Source of the DNA: Granulicella sp. L60
GTDB lineage: Bacteria > Acidobacteriota > Terriglobia > Terriglobales > Acidobacteriaceae
DNA: 40,095 bases
Assembly (NCBI RefSeq): GCF_009765825.1
Contig: NZ_LMUR01000010.1
Span: 676,288-716,382, forward strand
Direction: 5' to 3'
Shown here: piece after piece, positions 25,204 to 32,583 of the stretch
Numbering within the stretch: position 1 is the first letter of the stretch
How the letters are laid out: every line of letters starts with the position of its first letter
The notes under the pieces: model-generated
Database searches by the model: none
The model's input: only the letters and a program-made list of their open reading frames with translations
What the model was told of the DNA's origin: nothing
Made by a program: the position numbers and the translations under genes

Positions 25204-27573
25204 ATGTCCTTTATTTCGAATGGTGTAGTGAAGTTTGAAGACTATGAAATTGATCGCGCCCGATGGCAGTTGAGCTGGCGCGATGAACCTCTGACGCTCA
25301 ATCGGAAGACATTTGACCTGCTTCTTTACCTGGTGGATCACGCCGACCGGGTGGTTGGGAAGGACGAACTTCTGCGTACGCTCTGGCCGGAGTCGTTTGT
25401 CGAAGAAAGCAACCTGACCCAGCACATCTTCCTGCTCCGTAAAGCCCTCTCCCGGCACGAATCCGGAACGAAAATCATCGAGACCGTCCCTGGGCGCGGT
25501 TATCGCTTTGCAGCCGTCATCAAGGAGCCTCAGCCGGCTGCGGATCGGATGGTCATCAGCGCCAGCGAATCCATCACCCGGATCACCCTTGAAGAAGAAG
25601 TGGACACATCGGAGCAGGCCCCCCAGGGGCTCGAAGTCGTCCAGCCGCTGCTGTCCACTCCCCCTGGAAAGCGTCGTACCTATTGGATAGCCGGTGGATC
25701 TGTCGTCGCCATGGTGCTTTGCGTCGCAGGCTGGTTCGGTTGGCAAAGGTGGCTCGACCGCTCCAGTTCGCAGCCCGTCCAGGTCATCCTCATGCCGCTT
25801 GACGGCACGACTGGCGACCCCGTGCTCGACCGCTCCCTCGTCGATGCCCTGCGCATTGACCTCTCGCAGAGCCCCTTCGTCTCTGTAGTCCCGGCTACCG
25901 CCGTCCAGTCCACGCTCACCCAGATGCACAAGGCCGATGAGCCCATGACCGAGGCCGTCGCGCGGGAGGTCTGCGAGCGCACCAACAGCCAGGCCGTGCT
26001 CGCCGGCAAGATCGCCAGGGTCGGCAGAGAGTTTCTCCTCACCGAACAGGCCAGCAGTTGCGTCGACGGCTCTGTCATCGGGGCCGCCAAACGCGAGGTC
26101 GAAAGCACCGAACATCTCCCTCGCGAGATCGATGGCCTGGCCGAAAGCCTGCGGCAGAAGCTGGGCGAGTCCCGCAGAAGCATCGCCCGCTTCAGCACGC
26201 CGCTCTTCTCCGCCGACACCGCTTCGCTCGACGCACTCAAGGCCTACAGCCGCGCCTCCTACGACTCCGAACGCGGCAAGCGGACCGAAGCCATCGAGCT
26301 GCTCAAGCAGGCCATCGCCTTCGACCCTAACTTCGCCACGGCGTACTTCGACCTCTCAACAAACTATCGCGCCTCGGGCGACCATGAGGCCGAGCTAGCC
26401 GCCATGCAGAAGGCGTATAACCTCCGCAGCTACGTCAGCAAGGCTGTGCAGTTCGCCATCGTGGCTCGCTACAACACCCTGGTCACCGGAGACCTCTTCG
26501 CGGCGGAGCGCAACCTGCAGAGCTGGACCGAGATCTATCCCCGCAACGCCACCGCATGGAACAATCTCTCCACCGTACAACACGAGCTCGGCCGCGTCTC
26601 CGAAGCCGTCTCCTCCAGCGAGAGAGCTCTGGAGCTCATGCCGTCCAACCAGGCGATGTACGTCAACCTCGCGGTCAGACAGTTGCATGCCGACAATCCA
26701 ACCGCGGCCCGCTCCACCCTCGACCGGGCTATCGCCAAAGGCCTGGATGGAGACCGCGTGCGCAACTTCTATATGGAGATCGCCTACTACCAGCGGGACG
26801 TCGCGCTCATGCAGACTCAGATCGCCTGGAGCGCGGCCCACACTAACTCCCCATTTTTCTTCCTTACTCAGGCCCAGATTGCGTCAGCGGAGGGCCGGCT
26901 GGCAGACGAACAAAGGCTTCTTGGCAAAGCAGCCGCTCTCTACCGCACCCAGGGTCTGGCTGATGTCGCCGACAGTAACTCCAGAATCGTGGTGGTCGGG
27001 CTCATTGAATCAGGACAAAGAGAAGCCGGCGAAAAGCTCTTCCATAGCCTGCCCCCAGATCCCGCAGACCCCTGGTATCTGCTCGGTCTCGCCTACACCG
27101 GCGATCACCAGGGTGGGCTAGCCGGCCTCAAGGCGATGCAGGCGAAGTATCCGAAGGGAACTCTGGTCAACCTCTTCTGGGCTCCCTATATTGAGGCCGA
27201 GATCTATCTGGCCGGCCATAGGCCGAAGGACGCCGTCACCGTTCTCGAGCCTACCCGCGCTCTCGATGGCAGAGACCTCTTTCTGCCCACACTTCGCGGC
27301 GACACCTTCCTCGCCGCCGGCGAGCCTCTACGCGCGGAGAAGGAGTATCGCGAGGTTCTCGCCCGCCCGTCCCTCGAACCCATCTCCGCAAACATCCCAC
27401 TCGCCTGGCTTGGCCTGGGTCGCGCCCTGGCCGCTCAGGGAAACCGCCCCCCCGCTATCGAGGCTTATAAGCACTTCCTGACGCTGTGGGCACACGCTGA
27501 TCCCGATGCCATGTACCTGAAGCAAGCCAAACAAGAGTTCGCTACCCTGCAAACAGCTACGTTGGCCAAATAG
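25204..27573 (+). CDS. Winged-helix DNA-binding transmembrane regulator with periplasmic TPR domain (CadC/ToxR-like)
   Basis: 789 residues from the ATG at 25204; a TTG six codons earlier is possible but less likely. The OmpR/PhoB-type winged helix occupies about residues 8-105: FEDYEIDRARWQLSWRDEPL, LTLNRKTFDLLLYLVDHADR, VVGKDELLRTLWPE, LTQHIFLLRKALSRHE, IETVPGRGYRFAAVI. A single transmembrane helix YWIAGGSVVAMVLCVAGWFG follows at about 160-180. The external part has an alpha/beta segment and then multiple TPR-like helix pairs (RTEAIELLKQAIAFDPNFAT; NNLSTVQHELGRVSEAVSSS). This layout senses a signal outside the membrane and activates genes directly. It lies divergent from the CPTC-NHL-barrel series, its likely target (inference). 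It is followed by a decayed copy of its own C-terminus. Confidence 0.85.
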   Translation: MSFISNGVVKFEDYEIDRARWQLSWRDEPLTLNRKTFDLLLYLVDHADRVVGKDELLRTLWPESFVEESNLTQHIFLLRKALSRHESGTKIIETVPGRGYRFAAVIKEPQPAADRMVISASESITRITLEEEVDTSEQAPQGLEVVQPLLSTPPGKRRTYWIAGGSVVAMVLCVAGWFGWQRWLDRSSSQPVQVILMPLDGTTGDPVLDRSLVDALRIDLSQSPFVSVVPATAVQSTLTQMHKADEPMTEAVAREVCERTNSQAVLAGKIARVGREFLLTEQASSCVDGSVIGAAKREVESTEHLPREIDGLAESLRQKLGESRRSIARFSTPLFSADTASLDALKAYSRASYDSERGKRTEAIELLKQAIAFDPNFATAYFDLSTNYRASGDHEAELAAMQKAYNLRSYVSKAVQFAIVARYNTLVTGDLFAAERNLQSWTEIYPRNATAWNNLSTVQHELGRVSEAVSSSERALELMPSNQAMYVNLAVRQLHADNPTAARSTLDRAIAKGLDGDRVRNFYMEIAYYQRDVALMQTQIAWSAAHTNSPFFFLTQAQIASAEGRLADEQRLLGKAAALYRTQGLADVADSNSRIVVVGLIESGQREAGEKLFHSLPPDPADPWYLLGLAYTGDHQGGLAGLKAMQAKYPKGTLVNLFWAPYIEAEIYLAGHRPKDAVTVLEPTRALDGRDLFLPTLRGDTFLAAGEPLRAEKEYREVLARPSLEPISANIPLAWLGLGRALAAQGNRPPAIEAYKHFLTLWAHADPDAMYLKQAKQEFATLQTATLAK

Positions 27574-27600
27574 GCGGCCTAAGGCCAAAGCAGAATGCCT

Positions 27601-27870
27601 TTCCTGCCCTGGCTTCGCGGCAACGCCTATCTAGCCGTCGACCAGCCCGCCCTTGCAGAAAAGGACATCCGCAATGCTTGTGACACATCCTGACGCAGGC
27701 TCTACCTCTTCCGCCATTACTCTTTCCCCGCTCGGCATCGATCGCGTTGGCCGCACAGAGCAATCGCGCCTCTGCCATTGATACCTACCAACATTTCTTC
27801 ACTCTCTGGGCGCATGCCGATCCAGACGCGAAGTTTATGCAACAAGCCAGGAAGGAGTTTGCGGCCCTTC
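27601..27870 (+). pseudogene. Decayed duplicate of the C-terminal end of the winged-helix/TPR regulator
   Basis: Two pieces in different frames match the end of the intact gene just upstream. FLPWLRGNAYLAVDQPALAE plus KDIRNAC corresponds to FLPTLRGDTFLAAGEPLRAE plus KEYREVL; then LAAQSNRASAIDTYQHFFTL plus WAHADPDAKFMQQARKEFAA corresponds to LAAQGNRPPAIEAYKHFLTL plus WAHADPDAMYLKQAKQEFAT. Roughly 30 intervening residues are missing or scrambled. The divergence in protein sequence shows it is not a recent tandem duplication but the tail of a second paralogue whose front was deleted. Confidence 0.75.
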
Positions 27871-28534
27871 AATCACCCCCAATTTGTGCTTATTTACGAC
27901 CCAGCAAACGAATTCGATGAGAGCCCTGAACTCCGTTCAAAGCGTAAGGGCCCAGGATGATAGCTTTTGATGACTTTCGACCACCTTCGTCCAGATGCTA
28001 ACGCTGACAATTTTATGACTCTTCGTCGCGTGACTGCCCTCCCACTTGCAGGCTGCGGCCCATCACCACAGAGGATGTTCTGGAAGTGCAAGGTACTGGG
28101 ACAGTTGGCTTCGAAGAGACAGGCGAGGTGTTATCGTCACCAGCGACACCGAGTGAACGTCGCCCAGCAACGAAATGTGGCCTCTGTTTACTAATAAGGT
28201 CGAAGATTCAGAGGTCCTGAAGAGGTCCAATAAGGGGAAAAATGCGTGTGAAACGTCGTATAGGGTGCGGTCCGTACCACGTAGTTTCAATGAGTTGCGT
28301 TATGTTGCCGTAATGGCATGGAAGAGGTCATGGGTTCGATTCCGACCGTCATCAACGGGAATAGCAGGGAAGAGCAAAGGCGGCCGATGTGTTGAGATCT
28401 GGAGATGTGACTTGAATTCGGCAGAACGATTCACAGTCGCAAAAATCTTAGAACAGGACCGATCTGCCAGCGTTGAGCTTTATTTGACTGAAGTTGGTTG
28501 CAGTTCGTGCCGATTTGAGTGGGCTTCCCATTAG
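27871..28534. other. Stretch without recognisable gene, up to the attachment repeat
   Basis: A 119-codon plus-strand frame at 28175-28534 and shorter frames on both strands carry no motif I recognise and no good ribosome binding site. A TTCGATT-containing T-arm-like patch is present at about 28325-28350 but does not fold properly. Probably the eroded right end of an integrated element. Confidence 0.4.
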
Positions 28535-28691
28535 GAAATCTGGGAACAATCAAGGAACATTCTGGGAACAATTAGGATTTTCATCCATTGCTTTCCGCTC
28601 AAAAGTGCTTTGTTTTGTTTAGCTAAGTTGCTGAAAATACATCGATCAGCATTTTCGCAACGAGGAGGTCAGCGGTTCGATCCCGCTCAGC
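28535..28691 (+). repeat. Direct repeat copy A, element right end plus att core
   Basis: About 157 bp that recurs with modest divergence at 29398-29553. Shared blocks include caatcaaggaacatt, gggaacaattaggatttt, aaaagtgctttgttttgt, and then a 40-bp segment identical in both copies (28652-28691 here). The left part contains repeated aaggaacatt/gggaacaatt motifs that look like recombinase arm sites. Confidence 0.85.
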
Positions 28692-29393
28692 TCCACCAAA
28701 GAATCAATCACATGCGGCATAGGTATTGAACTTGACGGCACTTTTGTGTCGTTACTTGTGTCGTAACCCTTCGATGTGCTCCCCGCATTACCCTTTTTCC
28801 CTCTTCCCATGGTGAGTGCATCCAGCGCGTCTCGCTTTGCTTCCAGTCGGACGTGCGAGTAGTGAGCGAGCATCTTTTTTGAGACGTGCCCGGCAATCGA
28901 CATGATCGTTTGGTCACTCGCCTTAGACTCGGCTAGTTCCGTGATGGCTTGGTGGCGTAGATCATGGAAACGGAAGCCATCGAAGGGGCTCTTGAGGCCA
29001 GAGATATTCTCCCCGCACCCCGTACACATCTCGCCGGGGTTCTGGAGCAGTCTGCATCCGCCACATTGGATTGCCCGCGTTAGTCTCCTCCAAGCCGTGC
29101 GCCAACTCTTGATGCCGCGTGTAGGGTCGAAATGAGCCGTTTCACAGGCAGAGAAAAGGGAAATGACTCGGCTCAATCGCTCCCAGAGCCTCTGAACGCC
29201 TGTAAAGCTCAAGAATCACCGCCCAGGCATCTGCATTCAAGGGGATTACGCGCTCCCCGGCCTCTGTCTTGCTCTTCCGCACCGCGAGCGAGCGTCCGAT
29301 CATATCAACGTCCCGCCAACGCATGTCTTTCATCTCGCAGCCACGCATTGTTGTGTTCAGTGCGAGCCGTGCGGCACAAGCAACGGTTTCCCT
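28646..29393 (-). pseudogene. Tyrosine recombinase (integrase), N-terminally deleted and frameshifted
   Basis: The right-hand piece (from about 29393) reads RLALNTTMRGCEMKDMRWRD, then RKSKTEAGERVIPLNADAWA up to EPSHFPF near 29145. After a frameshift the second piece continues HFDPTRGIKSWRTAWRRLTR, FRFHDLRHQAITELAESKAS, MSIAGHVSKKMLAHYSHVRL and stops at 28646. Catalytic residues are present (Arg in MRGCE, HDLRH, GH, the Tyr in HYSHVR), but split across two frames and lacking about 190 N-terminal residues, where the DNA passes directly into the repeat copy B. The reading frame runs through the att core, giving the SGIEPLTS-type tail typical of integrases ending in tRNA-derived DNA. It points at att copy A. 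Confidence 0.8.
28652..28698 (+). tRNA. 3' part of tRNA-Ala(CGC), att core copy A (scar)
   Basis: Starts at the anticodon loop (TTCGCAA, anticodon CGC), then the anticodon 3' stem, variable loop AGGTC, T-arm AGCGG-TTCGATC-CCGCT (perfect stem), acceptor 3' strand CAGCTCC, A73 and CCA. The 5' half of the tRNA is absent: the sequence upstream is the element repeat. Not a functional tRNA. It marks where a tRNA-Ala-specific element recombined. Confidence 0.85.
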
Positions 29394-29397
29394 TTAA

Positions 29398-29553
29398 GAA
29401 ATCTGGAACAATCAAGGAACATTCCGGGAACAATTAGGATTTTCATCCGTTGCTTTCCGCGTAAAAGTGCTTTGTTTTGTGTTGTTAAGTTCCTGAAAAT
29501 AAGTTCCTAAGCGTTTTCGCAACGAGGAGGTCAGCGGTTCGATCCCGCTCAGC
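29398..29553 (+). repeat. Direct repeat copy B with tRNA-Ala(CGC) att core
   Basis: Second copy of the right-end repeat, about 156 bp. Its last 40 bp (29514-29553) are identical to 28652-28691, but it ends at ...CAGC and lacks the TCCACCA that completes the tRNA 3' end in copy A, so copy A retains more of the tRNA. Together with copy A it encloses the integrase remnant, forming an 862-bp minimal element. Confidence 0.85.
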
Positions 29554-29698
29554 CCAATAAATCAAGGATTGCGAGCCGGACACTTCAGTGTTTGGCATTT
29601 TTGTGTCGTGGTTTGTTCGCAGTCTTTCATCCTGAGCTATAAGTGGCTGACAACGACGAAGATTTATCGACTGCGTTGGTTGGCTGTGGTCTACGAAG

Positions 29699-30682
29699 CT
29701 ACTGCTTGGAAGGTGGATGATTGACGGTCTCGCCTTGAACAAAGGCTATGAGTTCTGTCGTGAAGCGCACGGGGCGTTCCCAATGCAATGCATGTCCGGT
29801 TTCGGGGTAGGCCGAAAATTGGGTATGTGGGATGGTGCGGACAAGCGTGTCTTGATCTGCACGGGTGAAGATGGAATCCTTTTCACCCCAGAGGATGAGT
29901 GTGGGGACGTGAATCTTCTTTAGCTCTTCGGCGGAGTCTTGGTGGCTTTGGGCGAGGCCGTGCCATGTGGATGCGGGGACTCTTTCAGCTTCGGCCACCC
30001 AGATCTCGAAGTTCTGCGCGGGAACGGGATGGTAGATGGTGCTTGCCTGGAAGTCGCGGGCAAAGGTGTATGGGATGGGATCGGTCATCGAGCTGAATGC
30101 ACTGAAGATCGACGATTGCGTACTGGATGGCTTGGTCAGGCCGGGACCGGAGCCGATGAGGACCAGGCGATCGAGGTGATTAGTGTCCAACTCAGCTACT
30201 TTTTGTGCGACGAAGCTGCCGAGGGAGTGTCCCACCAGGGTCGCGTGATGAATGTTCTTCTGATCGAGGAAGTCCAGGATATCGCCCGCGAGGTCTAGGG
30301 CGTTGTAGCCGGTCTCGGGATGGTCCGATAGTCCGTGGCCGCGCAGTGTGATGGCGTAGACACAATACTTTTTGGGGATGAGTGGAAAGACTCGGTCGTA
30401 CGAATGCCATGAGTCGCCAGCGCCATGGAGCAGGACGAGAACAGGACCGTTGGGGTCTCCCTGCTGGACGTAGTTGAGCGTGAGTCCGGTCTTGGTCTTG
30501 AAGAGTAAGGATGTGAGGACGACTTGAGGGTCGCTCCATTCCGTCTTGAGAGCATCGGCGTCTGGTGTATGCTGCGCGTTTGGGCTTTGCGCTATGAGTG
30601 GAGACATGGCGACAATGAGAGTTGAGAGTGCGAGGACGAAAACAGAAGACATACGGCGCTTAACCGGGTGAGAGGTGTGCAT
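29699..30682 (-). CDS. Secreted alpha/beta hydrolase
   Basis: 327 residues from the ATG at 30682 (MHTSHPVKRR), preceded by GGAAGG; the longer frame from 30748 adds a hydrophilic extension before the signal and is less likely. Signal peptide MSSVFVLALSTLIVAMSPLIA then Q. Alpha/beta hydrolase fold: VLVLLHGAGDSWHSYDRVF (oxyanion HG), LRGHGLSDHPETGYNALDLA, nucleophile elbow LVGHSLGSFVAQKVAE with Ser, acid in LILWGEKDSIFTRADQ, and catalytic His in YPETGHALHWERPVRF. Probably an esterase or similar periplasmic hydrolase; substrate not predictable. It lies alone beside att copy B and divergent from leuB. Confidence 0.85.
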   Translation of the reverse strand: MHTSHPVKRRMSSVFVLALSTLIVAMSPLIAQSPNAQHTPDADALKTEWSDPQVVLTSLLFKTKTGLTLNYVQQGDPNGPVLVLLHGAGDSWHSYDRVFPLIPKKYCVYAITLRGHGLSDHPETGYNALDLAGDILDFLDQKNIHHATLVGHSLGSFVAQKVAELDTNHLDRLVLIGSGPGLTKPSSTQSSIFSAFSSMTDPIPYTFARDFQASTIYHPVPAQNFEIWVAEAERVPASTWHGLAQSHQDSAEELKKIHVPTLILWGEKDSIFTRADQDTLVRTIPHTQFSAYPETGHALHWERPVRFTTELIAFVQGETVNHPPSKQ

Positions 30683-30859
30683 CAAGAAGTCCCTTCCATG
30701 TTGTTGCCGTTTGTGGAGATGGTATGGATTGACCTCGGCTCTTACCATCGACCCATTGGTTTATGCGAATGTAACAGGTATTGGTGACTGTTTTTAAAAT
30801 CAAATCTTAAATGCCTTTTGTGAGACCCTTGCAGGAATCTGTGTTTGGAGGCGGTGTCG

Positions 30860-31996
30860 ATGATCGGGAAGCAGCAATTTAGACTTCTGGTTTTACCAGG
30901 CGATGGCATAGGGCCGGAGGTAATGCGCGAGGCACTTCGCGTTGTGGAATGGATAGGACAGTATGCAGAGGTGGAGTTTACGATCCGTCATGCGTTGGCT
31001 GGAGGTGCGGCTATTGATGCTTATGGAACGCCGATGCTGGATGAGACGATTGAGCAGGCGATGCATGCGGATGCGGTTTTGTTTGGGGCGGTGGGGGGTC
31101 CACGCTGGGAGAAGCTGGGTTTTGATCTTCGGCCCGAGTTGGCGATTCTGCGGCTGCGGCGCGAGCTTTCGCTCTTCGCGAATCTACGGCCTGTGACTGT
31201 TTTCGATCCGTTGATCGAGGCGAGCACGATCAAGCCGGAGGTGATACGAAACCTCGATCTTATGATCGTGCGCGAGTGTATGGGCGGTCTCTACTTCGGG
31301 GAGCCGCGCGGTATCGAGACGATGCAGGACGGACAGATGCGAGGCTTCAACACGGAGACCTACTCGACCGTCGAGATAGAGCGCGTGGCTCGGGTTGCAT
31401 TCGATCTTGCGCGCCATCGTCGACGTGTGGTTTGCAGCGTTGAAAAAGCTAATGTGACTGAGAGCGGATTGGTGTGGCGTCAGGTCATTAGTAAGCTGCA
31501 CGAACGAGATTATGCTGATGTCGAGCTGCGGCACATGTATGCGGATAACTGTGCGATGCAGCTTGTCCGTAATCCGAAGCAGTTCGACGTCATTGTTACG
31601 GGAAATATCTTCGGCGATATTCTCTCCGATCTTGCATCGATGCTGACCGGCAGTTTAGGAATGCTTCCTTCGGCGACGATTGGAGTACCGAGGGGAGATC
31701 GTTTTGTGCCTGCGGTGTATGAGCCGATTCACGGCTCAGCTCCTGACATTGCAGGACGTGGCATCGCGAATCCGATGGCTCAGATTCTTAGCGTGGCGAT
31801 GATGCTGCGGTTGTCGTTTCGGATGGAAAGGGAGGCCACGCTTGTCGAGCAGGCTTGCATCGCCGCTCTTGCGGCGGGGGCGCGTACGGCCGATCTCGCG
31901 GCTGCAGGAGAGAAGGCGTTGTCCACTTGGGAGATGGGCGATGCGGTCCTCCATCAGTTGGAAGAGACGGCAGGAAAGCGCCAATTGACGGCGTGA
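30860..31996 (+). CDS. leuB: 3-isopropylmalate dehydrogenase
   Basis: 378 residues from the ATG at 30860, with GGAGG eight bases upstream; a TTG at 30845 also opens the frame. NAD-dependent oxidative decarboxylation of 3-isopropylmalate in leucine synthesis, cytoplasmic. Family landmarks: LLVLPGDGIGPEVMREALRV, AVGGPRWEKLGFDLRPELAI with LRRELSLFANLRPV, LMIVRECMGGLYFGEPRG, VEKANVTESGLVWRQVI, and the Mg/substrate and NAD sites GNIFGDILSDLASMLTGSLG, YEPIHGSAPDIAGRGIANP. It stands without leuA/leuC/leuD; the ACT-domain gene downstream is the only other gene in the window plausibly linked to branched-chain amino acids. Confidence 0.93.
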   Translation: MIGKQQFRLLVLPGDGIGPEVMREALRVVEWIGQYAEVEFTIRHALAGGAAIDAYGTPMLDETIEQAMHADAVLFGAVGGPRWEKLGFDLRPELAILRLRRELSLFANLRPVTVFDPLIEASTIKPEVIRNLDLMIVRECMGGLYFGEPRGIETMQDGQMRGFNTETYSTVEIERVARVAFDLARHRRRVVCSVEKANVTESGLVWRQVISKLHERDYADVELRHMYADNCAMQLVRNPKQFDVIVTGNIFGDILSDLASMLTGSLGMLPSATIGVPRGDRFVPAVYEPIHGSAPDIAGRGIANPMAQILSVAMMLRLSFRMEREATLVEQACIAALAAGARTADLAAAGEKALSTWEMGDAVLHQLEETAGKRQLTA

Positions 31997-32034
31997 TTCA
32001 GTACTCTGTTTTGTCAATCAGCCGGAGGGCGTGT

Positions 32035-32166
32035 ATGCTGCATTTCATGTTGAAAGAAGTTTTTGCCGCTTATCATCGCGCGAAGTTGACGGGCCGTCTA
32101 GGATCGCCTGCGGGCATCGCTGCGCGAATTATTAAGGCCGCGACGATTGAATATGGCGGTACCTGA
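32035..32166 (+). CDS. Small protein ORF with strong Shine-Dalgarno, unknown
   Basis: 43 codons from the ATG at 32035, with GGAGGG ending six bases upstream: MLHFMLKEVFAAYHRAKLTG, RLGSPAGIAARIIKAATIEY, GGT. Basic and amphipathic. Between leuB and the ACT-domain gene, and closed 22 bp later by a rho-independent terminator. No family recognised. It has no run of Leu, Val or Ile codons, so a classical branched-chain attenuator peptide is not supported. Confidence 0.45.
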   Translation: MLHFMLKEVFAAYHRAKLTGRLGSPAGIAARIIKAATIEYGGT

Positions 32167-32188
32167 CGTTCAGACAGATCTGAATTGA

Positions 32189-32221
32189 AGCCGCCACAGC
32201 GAAAGCTCTGGCGGCTTTTTT
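32189..32221 (+). terminator. Rho-independent terminator after leuB/small ORF
   Basis: AGCCGCCA, then CAG, loop around CGAAAG, CTC, then TGGCGGCT followed by TTTTT: an eight-pair GC-rich stem plus possible inner pairs and a T-run on the plus strand. It ends the leuB transcript or acts as an attenuator 50 bp ahead of the ACT-domain gene. Confidence 0.8.
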
Positions 32222-32271
32222 CATGCAACGGACTCGAAATCGCACCCACCAATGCCAAGAGGACAACAGCC

Positions 32272-32583
32272 ATGGAATGGATCTACAAGATCAGCGCGGC
32301 CGCGAGACCACGAGTCTTGATGCGGATCGCACAACTCTTCGATCAGCAACTGGTTCCGATTCGCGTGTGTCTGCTGGAAGAGCGGGGAGGTCTGCTCGAC
32401 ATTGCTATCACGGTCGAAGTCGAGCAGGAGCTCGCACAGAGGATCCACGCGAAGCTCTACCATCATGTGGATCTGCTGAGCGTCGATTTGGTCGCCGGAC
32501 GTCTTTCAACAGCTTTGGCCGATGAAGAGAGAGGACGTCCAGCGGAGGTTGCAACGCATGTGATGGATGCAGGAGAGATTTAG
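32272..32583 (+). CDS. ACT-domain protein, possibly acetolactate synthase regulatory (small) subunit-like
   Basis: 103 residues from the ATG at 32272 (AAGAGG about ten bases upstream). The N-terminal 75 residues look like an ACT regulatory domain: MEWIYKISAAARPRVLMRIA, QLFDQQLVPIRVCLLEERGG, LLDIAITVEVEQELAQRIHA, KLYHHVDLLSVDLV. The order strand, helix beginning RPRVLMRI, strand, strand, helix, strand ending in VDLLSVDLV resembles IlvM/IlvN small subunits, which bind branched-chain amino acids. Nearness to leuB supports that reading, but no acetolactate synthase large subunit is in view. Its TAG stop overlaps the TAA stop of the convergent SDR gene. Confidence 0.55.
   Translation: MEWIYKISAAARPRVLMRIAQLFDQQLVPIRVCLLEERGGLLDIAITVEVEQELAQRIHAKLYHHVDLLSVDLVAGRLSTALADEERGRPAEVATHVMDAGEI

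Noticed and set aside
25171..26115. 314-codon minus-strand ORF opposite the winged-helix regulator
   Set aside because: Gly/Asp-rich antisense shadow of the regulator's conserved domain.
28318..28355. TTCGATT-containing T-arm-like sequence suggesting another tRNA 3' fragment
   Set aside because: The T-stem pairs poorly (GG/CC only, then mismatches) and no anticodon or acceptor structure fits; treated as chance.
29485..29742. 85-codon minus-strand ORF containing AERDRTADLLVAK
   Set aside because: That motif is the well-known antisense translation of tRNA 3' ends; here it reads through att copy B and is not a gene.
32035..32221. Branched-chain amino-acid attenuator with leader peptide
   Set aside because: The ORF has no run of Leu, Val or Ile codons and I could not see a convincing antiterminator; kept only as a question in the findings.
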